Origin: Dromiciops gliroides
Taxonomy: Eukaryota; Chordata; Mammalia; Microbiotheria; Microbiotheriidae
Length of the DNA stretch: 64,000 bases
Reading direction: 5' to 3'
NCBI RefSeq assembly: GCF_019393635.1
Contig: NC_057863.1
Location: 4,502,191-4,566,190, forward strand
Shown piece by piece: positions 57,613 through 64,000 of this stretch; the stretch's first letter is position 1; the number at the start of each line of letters is the position of its first letter. A model generated the notes under the pieces. That model searched no databases. It had not been told where the DNA came from and saw only the letters and a list, made by a program, of their open reading frames with translations. Both the position numbers and the translations under genes were made by a program.

Positions 57613-58340
57613 TACCCCAACATTAAGTATAGTAAATATGAACTCAGACTAAATGGGTAGAAGGTGCCTAGTTTGTGGAGGTCTGTGTGCAAAGTGCCAG
57701 TCAGCAGTTTATCTTGGAGGCCAAGGGGGGAACTGAAGATTTGTGGGCAACGATCTCATCTGTGTTTAAGGAATATCAGCTTGGCAGCTATGTGGAAGAT
57801 GGATTAGAAAAGGGAGATCACACATGCAGGGAGACCCATGGGGCAAGTGCTGTGATCATCTACGGGAGAGGTGACCAGGGCTTGGACTGGGGAGGGCAGG
57901 GAGCCTTGGAAGCTGAAAGTGACCAGCCCTGACTTTGTATGTCTGTATGTCCTCAACATTTGGGGTTTGTTGTTATTATTTGGGGGCCCCTTGGTATGAC
58001 ATCTCATTTTATCCCCAAAATAAGTGCATATGAAAGTATTTGTACCCATAAGTGCTAATAGAGATGTGAATTATTGCTATTCTATCTATTTTGCTTTCCT
58101 CTTATGTTTCGTGAAAAAAATAGAAACAGGGGATGGGAAAATGACATCATTTACCCAATTGAAGCCAAAAGATCTCAGTGAACCCATCATGAGTACCTGT
58201 GAGCTGCACCAGCACCAGCTCAGGCCAGGATGCTGAGGAGGGAAAAAGGGTCAGCTTCTCAAACTACCCTGTATCGAAATACTTTGTATTTATTTCCATT
58301 GATTGCCTTTATTTTTGTTCCCCATGTGCATATATTCATG
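57613..58340. repeat. L2/MIR relics, otherwise unclassified
   Basis: GGAGGTCTGTGTGCAAAGTGC to about 57830 is L2-like, and TGACATCTCATTTTATCCCC at about 58000 is MIR-like. No gene is seen. Confidence 0.4.
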
Positions 58341-58345
58341 CATAT

Positions 58346-58440
58346 GTATATGTATATTCTTCTTTTTTTTTTTTTTAGCGAGGCAATTGAGGCTAAGTGA
58401 CTTGCCTAGGGTCACACGGCTAGTGTATATGTATGTTCTT
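58346..58440 (-). repeat. 5'-truncated SINE with 16-bp target-site duplication
   Basis: GTATATGTATATTCTT (58346-58361) and GTATATGTATGTTCTT (58425-58440) flank a T-run and only the SINE 3' end (AGGCAATTGAGGCTAAGTGAC...CACACGGCTAGT). Confidence 0.92.
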
Positions 58441-58595
58441 GTATATAAACCTACATATAGGCAGGCACACACCCTTATCTTTCCCATTAGAATGTAAGCT
58501 TCTTGTGAGTAGGGACCTTTTCATTTTCTGTATTTCTATCCTGGTGCTGAGCACTTAATACGTGGTATATATAACATTCTTTTTTGTTGTTGTTT

Positions 58596-58750
58596 TGATT
58601 GTTTTTTTTTTGTGGGGCAATGAGGGTTAAGTGACTTGCCCAGGGTCACACAGCTAGTAAGTGTCAAGTGTCTGAGGCTGAATTTGAACTCAGGTCCTCC
58701 TGAATCCAGGGCTGCTGCTTTATCCACAGCACCACCTAGTGGCCTCCCGA
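58596..58750 (-). repeat. Full-length tRNA-type SINE
   Basis: TTTTTTGTGGGGCAATGAGGG, GTGACTTGCCCAGGGTCACAC, GAATTTGAACTCAGGTCC and CACCACCTAGTGGCC. L2-like text (AATGTAAGCTTCTTGTGAGTAGGG) lies just upstream at 58490-58560. Confidence 0.93.
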
Positions 58751-58784
58751 TTTTGTTTTGTTTTTGTTTTTTGTAAATATAATG

Positions 58785-59160
58785 TTCTTGTTCATCCTTC
58801 ATTTTTGAAGAGGACCAGTGACCTCATGAGTTGCTATCTTGACTTGGGAATGAATTGGATTTAAATGAAGCTGAGCTTCACAAAGCTGGCAGCCTCACTC
58901 TCTCTTCCAGAGTCATGGAACTCCACTGGCAAGACAAAAGTCACTGGCCCTGAATGCGGAGAATGGCCTTGACATCTTCAATGCCTGATCGAGCACTAAA
59001 CTGCCGCTATGGCCTGGACACAAAATGTTCTCATCCACCCATTCCACCAGGGGAAGCCTTCACATGCCTGGGGTGCATGCTACAGCTTCTTGGAGCCACA
59101 GGTGAGAATTGGGTGAAAGATGATCACTGAGGTGGGTGAGCAACCCTCAAAAGGACTGGC
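58785..59160 (-). repeat. RTE-tail SINE (MAR-type), minus strand
   Basis: TTCTTGTTCATCCTTCATTTTTGAAGAGGACCAGTGACC is the reverse complement of the tail of the copy at 11396-11632. The text continues CTCACTCTCTCTTCCAGAGTCATGG, GCCTTGACATCTTCAATGCC and CCCATTCCACCAGGGGAAGCC, known from marsupial RTE-derived SINEs. Confidence 0.8.
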
Positions 59161-60700
59161 AAGACCTCACAGCATAGATGCTAGTACTCCCTGAACACCC
59201 CCACACCCCACATGTGAAAGAAATGCTTCATTGATGGAATGATTTTTTAATAATCAGTCTTTTCTTAGGTTGGTCCCTTTGCCCTGAATGCCCTCATTAC
59301 TTCTTCTGCTTATCCAGGATACACCTGTTATTCAAGACCCAGGTCAAAGTCTTACTTTCTCTAATCCAGCCCATACACATCTCTCCTTTCTCTCAGAGAA
59401 CTTCAAGTCAGCATTATTTACGGGATTATTATTATTTCTTAGGTACTAGGGGCAGGTTGGGGAAGGGCTAAGGGGGACAATCCCTGCCCTCAGGTAGCTT
59501 ATATTCTGCTGAAAGGAAACAGTGTACAATGTATGGTATAAGGAGAGGAGGAGGAACTAGACGTGTGATTTCATTGGCAGAGGGAATTTATAGATAAGGA
59601 CACTACTTTTACTAGCACAGACCACCCACAATAGCTAATGCGAGGAGGAGGAGGAAAGACTTTATCAACCAGAGGGCTAGTGAAAGATTGGTGGAGGCAG
59701 AGATATGGAGCCTACCCTGGTATTTCAGGCACAGAGGTGGGTGGAATGTCAACTGTGGTGAACACTTCCTGCTGTGGGGGGAGGGGGAAAGTAATTGGAA
59801 TCTGTCTGAAATGAACATTTCATTGTTCTCTTCAGGGGAGTTTGGTTAGTTGCTCCAATTAGCCTGAAGTTTCTGGGAGATGGTGGTGGTGGTGCAGAGT
59901 GCACTTGTGCTTTCAAGGTTCATTATGTTTGCACAATTTCATTTGCCTATCCTAAGAACCCTGTGAGATAGGAACAAAGATAAAGATGAGGAAATGGAGT
60001 TTCAGGAGCAAATTGACTCCTCCTCTGTTAGCAGGTAGCTGAGGTGGGCTTGAACACAGGTCCAGACCTCTCCTTGGCATCCTATCTTATCTCTATTGTC
60101 TGCCTGTAGGACACCCCTGGGGCAGAGCTAATCCAGAGCTCTATTCTGGGGAAGACCAATAGATCTTTGTGGATGGATGGCTGGATGAATCTGGAGATGG
60201 CATTCCCTTGTGTACCTCCAGCAGTGGGCTGAGCTGCCTGACCTTAAATTCTCTGGTTTGCTTGTGGCTGGGGCAGCTACACTTCCCAGCCGACTGCCCC
60301 AGAAAGCTGGGACTTATTCAAGGTCTCCTCTAATTTTCTAAAGTGCTTCACTCACTGACAACTTCATTATTCCCCACTTTTCAGTGTGATCATCAATAGA
60401 TCCATCATCTGCTCAGACGAATTATGAAAGCAGACAATTCTTACCTTAGCATGTTCAGGTCCTCAGTGATTTGGCCCTAACCTTTCTTCCCCAGATCTGT
60501 TATACACTGTTGACCTAGAGGCCAACACAGAGTCCTTCTCCTTGCACCTCTGTAAGCCCCAGACCCTGAAAAAGCCCTGCTCTGGCTCCATTGAGATCCT
60601 ACCCAAATATCATCTTCTTCCGGGAAAGTTTCCTGGACCCCTTTCACCCGATGTGCCAAAAGGCTCCTTCTCTCTTCCCTTTGGATCTTTTTTTCCTGGC
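59161..60700. repeat. L2/MIR relics and unclassified DNA
   Basis: L2-like text lies at 59270-59420 and 59490-59530 (CCCTGCCCTCAGGTAGCTTATATTC), a MIR (-) at about 59930-60080, and L2-like text at 60480-60670. No gene is supported. Confidence 0.45.
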
Positions 60701-61320
60701 AAGGTAGTACAGTAGTGGGAAGAAGTTACTTCTCTAAGCCTCAGTTTCTTCATCTGTAAATGCGGGGCTCCTGAGGCAGCTCCCAGCCCCCAATGGAAGA
60801 TCCTGAGAATAGGGCTCTGCATTGAGATTGCCTTCAATCTCTGGTCTGTGGCCCAGTCACAGAAGCCCTGGGGGCAGAGCCACGGTCTTGTGTGTGTCTC
60901 TGGTCCTTGTCCAGAGCCAGGACCGAGCGAACGGTTTGTTAGTCAGTCAGCCTGCCTGAGAGTCATCCCAGGACACTCCCCTCCCAGGATTTATTTCCCT
61001 CCCTTAAGCTTGTGTGGAATACACTGTAGCTCGCATCAAGTCTAGTTCTCAAGCAGAACTGTCAGCACACGCGCCGGTTTCCACCCATCATATACAATGC
61101 TTGTGTGTTAATCTAGAGGGGGTGGATAGACTCTAGTCAGTGCACACAGTGTGTCCTGGCCTTCAAAACTAAACTGCGCATCTTTCCCAAGCACTTCTTA
61201 TAGACCCTCTGGGCTTGGGCAAATCAGACTCCGTTTCTTCCTCTGTAAAGTGGAAGCTAGCCCATCTCTCTCCTAAGGTGGTGGTGGCTCCCAGGTTCAA
61301 AGGCCCCCTTACAGCTCACT
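60700..61320 (+). repeat. MIR relics upstream of the CpG island
   Basis: CTCTAAGCCTCAGTTTCTTCATCTGTAAATG at about 60735 and GACTCCGTTTCTTCCTCTGTAAAGTGG at about 61230 are plus-strand MIR pieces. The 60850-61180 stretch is unclassified. Confidence 0.55.
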
Positions 61321-62300
61321 GCCCTGCCCGCGTGCGCCATTGTTTGGAGAAGGCGGGGGCAGTTAGGGAGGGGGCGTAGGGCAGGGCCAGGACATCACCT
61401 CTGTTCCTCTGCTTTCCTCCTCCAGGGACTGGAGGAGGGGCACGTCTCAGTCCTTCTCTTCTCTTCGGGAGACTAGGGTAGGGGGAGTCTGCGGAGGAAG
61501 GCAGCAGGCTAAGTAAGGTCTCCTTCTGCCCCTTCGGGGGTCCTGGCTCATCCAGTGGCTTCGACCCCCAGACTCTGGGCGGAGGAAGTCCTCCCCGCCC
61601 CTTTCCTCCTCCCCCGCCCTCCAACCCCAGGGAAAGAGGCTGCTTGCGCTGCCCATTCACGACCGGACTCTGGGAGCGGTGCCCGGCCCGGCCCGGCGGC
61701 TCGGCTCGGCTCAGTCCCTGTGATTGGGAGCGCGGTCTCAGGCCGGGAGGGCGGGGGAGCTCTCCCGGCTTCCTTCCCTCCCCCGTGCCGCCACTGGGTG
61801 CGCTGTCTCTTTAAATGGTGCTGCCGTTGCCGCCGCCGCCGAGGCTGCTCAGGGCTCGCCCCAGCCACCGCGGCAGCTCCAGCAGGAGCAGCAGCTTGTT
61901 GATTTCGAGGCTGGTGAATTTCGCCGGCTTCAGACCGCACTTTCCCGGGGCAGGAGCCGGGCGGCCAGGAAGACATTGGGGCCGCGGCCGAGGCCAGGGC
62001 CCGGATTCCCACTGCTGCCGCTGCTTCTGCCGCTGCAGCCGCCGCCGCCGCCTCTGCCGCTGCTGCCTAGCACCCTGCTCCGGGAGGCGGGGAGCGGCTC
62101 AGTCTCCTCGGGCAGGTTCGGGGCTGGGGCGACCCTCGCCCACTTGCACGCTCGCTCACACGCGCACGCCGCGGCTCAGCCCCCGCCGGGAGCTCGGCTC
62201 GGGCCCCGGCGGGCAGCCCGGAGCGCGCGGGAGGGAGGCTGAGGCTGAGCCGCCGAGGCTGCTGCCACCGCCTCCCGCGCCACGTCCAGGGAGCGGCCGA

Positions 62301-62339
62301 GGGCCGGGGCCGGGGTCGGGGCCGGGGCCGGGCCAGGGG
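62301..62339 (+). promoter_or_regulatory. G-quadruplex-prone G-run cluster in the 5' UTR
   Basis: Six runs of three or four Gs separated by CC or TC lie 40-78 bp upstream of the start codon, on the mRNA sense strand. This satisfies the G4 pattern. An RNA G4 here could slow scanning ribosomes; that effect is inferred. Confidence 0.7.
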
Positions 62340-62378
62340 CGGTGGAGCTCCTAGCGCTGAGATTCCGGGGCATTTTGC

Positions 62379-62613
62379 ATGAAGATGGCGGCTCCCGTGG
62401 CCAGCAAGACAGGCTCGGGCTCGGGCTCGGGCTCTGGCTCCGGCTCGGGCGGCCACAAGCCCGCCTTCCCGGAGCTGGATTTCCGATCGGGGGCCCGCAT
62501 CGAAGAGCTGAACAAACTCATCCAGGAATTCACCAAGCACGACCAGCGGGAGTACGACGACCAGAGGGCCTTGGAGATCCACACAGCCAAGGACTTCATC
62601 TTCTCCATGCTAG
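62379..62613 (+). CDS. MB21D2: MB21D2 first coding exon (Mab-21 domain containing 2)
   Basis: The exon encodes 78 full codons. MKMAAPVASKT is followed by a GS dipeptide repeat (residues 12-25), then HKPAFPELDFRSGARIEELN and the continuation KLIQEFTKHDQREYDDQRALE...FIFSML. From PAFPEL on it is almost identical to human MB21D2 as I recall it. The exon ends in a phase-1 donor, CTAG|GTACGG. MB21D2 belongs to the Mab-21/cGAS-like nucleotidyltransferase-fold family; its biochemical function is poorly known. The catalytic-fold part lies in later exons outside the window. The first ATG (62379) has a weak context (T at -3). The second, at 62385, is strong (A at -3, G at +4), so initiation may favour MAAPVA. 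The GS repeat replaces a shorter, unrelated stretch in human. Confidence 0.92.
62412..62453 (+). repeat. In-frame GGCTCG hexanucleotide repeat encoding (GS)6-GG
   Basis: Seven GGC-TCN-type units encode alternating Gly-Ser near the MB21D2 N-terminus. Third-position changes (TCG, TCT, TCC) show it is not completely recent. Confidence 0.92.
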
Positions 62614-62651
62614 GTACGGAACGGGGAGGGGGGGAGCGAGAGCCGGGGAGG

Positions 62652-62707
<56 letters not shown>

Positions 62708-64000
62708 GTGTGTGTGCGCGCGCGCGAGTATGTGAGTGTGTGCGCGCGCGTGTGTGCTTGCGTGTGCGCCCGCCTGAGGCAGAAACACCCGATCGAGCCA
62801 GGGAGGGAGAGAGCGGGGCCCCCCGGTTCCCCACCGCCTCTCCCTTCCCGGACCAGTAGCCTACAATGTAGTCTGTGTTTCTCTTTTCCTCCCTCCTGTG
62901 GCGCCAGCTGAGGGGGGGGGGGCCCTCTCCCCCTTCTTGATCGCCGTATTCATCCCCCTCCCGCCGCACCCCTTTGTGAACCTCGCTCTCCCCAGAATCA
63001 GCTACCGGGTGGAGTGAGGTGTTTGAACCCACCCTTCGGGTGTCCGACGGGGCTGGGCTGGCCCGGGCTGGGTCGGGCTGGGCTTCGAGCCAACTGCGGT
63101 GGGTTGGAACCGCCGGCAGGCCAGCCCCGGCTCGTGGCTATGCCGGCCTGGTGGGAGGTGGCTATGAGGCCAGGGCTGGGGCTCTGCGTAGCGACCAGTT
63201 GCTCCTGGAGTCCTGGGGAGCTGGGGCGAGGAAGGCATCTGTTAGCTGGCCTGTGGCACAGATGTAGAAGGTACTGTGTGTGGGGAGGTGTAAGCAAGAG
63301 CCCTGAATGAACCGTCCGGGGCTGGGAGGAACAGAGGCCCCTCGTTCCCGTGATCTCCGGCTGTCTGCCGGCCTGAAAGTTAGCAGCTAAAGATGAGGAG
63401 GTGACTCAGCCCCGAAGTATGTCCTCTGAGCCTGGACCCTGGCAGAGAGAAAGGAAGGGGGGGTATGTGGTACTGAACCCAGGGCTCAGACCCTCCAGCC
63501 CAGCCTCCTAGCAACGTAAATCATGACTTGTCGGGGGTGGAAAGGGATGTTCCGGTGCCTCAGCTCGTCACAGATTTGGGTGGGGTGCGCAGGGTGCTGA
63601 CATTCCGCAGCAAGGGGGCAGGGTGGGCAGGTCAGGCATAGATGGGAAGGATGGGCATAAGTTGATTGGGGGGCGTCCCTGGCAGAAATCGCCTGTTGTG
63701 GAGTCTCTAGATGGAGCTCAGAGCACTCTAGAGGGCTGACTACGTACCTGGTCCCCAAATCTACCAGCGGCAGCGACAGGAGCATCAGCTGTATGCCTCA
63801 ACCTTTCCTTCCAAATGCTGAACTGCCCGGGCTCTGAGATTCATTCATTCATTCATTCATAGTTCCATCGCTTAACTCCTTTTTCTCCTCACTACAGCTC
63901 CAGTCTAGGGAGCCAGGGGAATCTCAAGTGTGCAATAGGAATTATATATCCAGGGATAATTAGAGATTCTGCAGCTTTAATCATTTAGATGACGGCATCT
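62614..64000 (+). other. Start of MB21D2 intron 1
   Basis: The intron begins GTACGGAACGGGGAGG and continues past the window end. It holds a (GT)n/(GC)n run at 62653-62745, a poly(G) run at about 62910, a (GGGCT)n-like patch at about 63050-63085, and an (ATTC)5 microsatellite at 63840-63860. No further exon is visible. Overlapping frames on both strands at 63000-63300 and 63486-63785 have no support. Confidence 0.8.
62653..62745. repeat. (GT)n/(GC)n microsatellite near the splice donor
   Basis: A (GT) run of about 50 bp followed by GCGCGCGCG and more GT units. It starts about 40 bp downstream of the exon 1 donor. Confidence 0.97.

Larger units (their letters stand above)
61560..62870 (+). promoter_or_regulatory. 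CpG island and promoter/5' UTR region of MB21D2
   Basis: The base composition turns sharply G/C-rich with dense CpG from about 61560 to about 62870. Visible elements are an inverted CCAAT box (ATTGG, 61723-61727), a TTTAAA at 61810-61815 that might act as a weak TATA, GC boxes such as GGGGCGG at 62336, and GCC/GCT repeats around 61830 and 62040. The CCAAT to TTTAAA spacing (about 85 bp) suits a transcription start near 61840. That start is inference; CpG-island promoters often use several. Confidence 0.8.

Noticed and set aside
61548-62582. Several long frames on both strands in the CpG island (for example 61548-62012 and 62067-62582 minus, 61724-62242 plus)
   Set aside because: Stop-codon depletion in G/C-rich DNA explains them. 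Only the 62379 frame matches a known protein.

Overview
This is nuclear DNA from a marsupial. The recurrent short SINEs begin GGGGCAGCTAGGTGGC and carry a tRNA-like head with GTTCAAATCC and a tail ending in CAAGTCACTTAACCC. The same window holds THER/MIR CORE-SINEs, L1 3' ends of marsupial type, RTE-tailed SINEs, and relics of L2 and L3/CR1. I cannot tell an American from an Australian marsupial by eye.

Only one host protein-coding exon is supportable. It lies at the right end, on the plus strand, inside a CpG island at about 61.56-62.87 kb. It is the first coding exon of MB21D2 (Mab-21 domain containing 2, a member of the cGAS-like MB21 nucleotidyltransferase-fold family), at 62379-62613, ending in a clean GT donor. 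The rest of the window to 64000 is the start of intron 1. Everything to the left, about 61 kb, is upstream intergenic DNA. In human this gene is flanked upstream by a large gene-poor interval, and this window looks the same.

The most informative object in the intergenic part is an intronless, decayed copy of ECD (ecdysoneless cell cycle regulator) at about 38.53-40.64 kb. It reads collinearly against roughly residues 70-600 of the human protein, with stops and frame shifts. It is embedded in an older L2-like repeat, and a (GAAA)n/(GAAGG)n tract of about 490 bp sits where its poly(A) tail would be.

The remainder is layered repeats. There are L1 3' ends at 17.7-19.2, 19.8-20.6, 21.7-22.4 and 27.85-28.42 kb, L1 ORF2 pieces at 16.5-17.1 kb, an L1 5' UTR/ORF1 start at 31.4-32.8 kb, and a HAL1-like element joining ORF1 to an L1 3' end at 51.6-53.8 kb. 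Fossil solo LTRs lie at 10.7-11.4, 26.1-26.6 and 28.6-29.2 kb. About ten tRNA-type SINEs are present, several with readable target-site duplications, along with many microsatellites. Structural oddities include a SINE whose 3' half is tandemly repeated four times (1846-2240), a 22-bp perfect inverted repeat (19282-19410), an equal-length 279-bp dispersed repeat (29640 and 31848), and a 35-bp inverted repeat that joins the ECD copy to the end of a MIR. I see no bacterial-type system, CRISPR array, or structural RNA gene.
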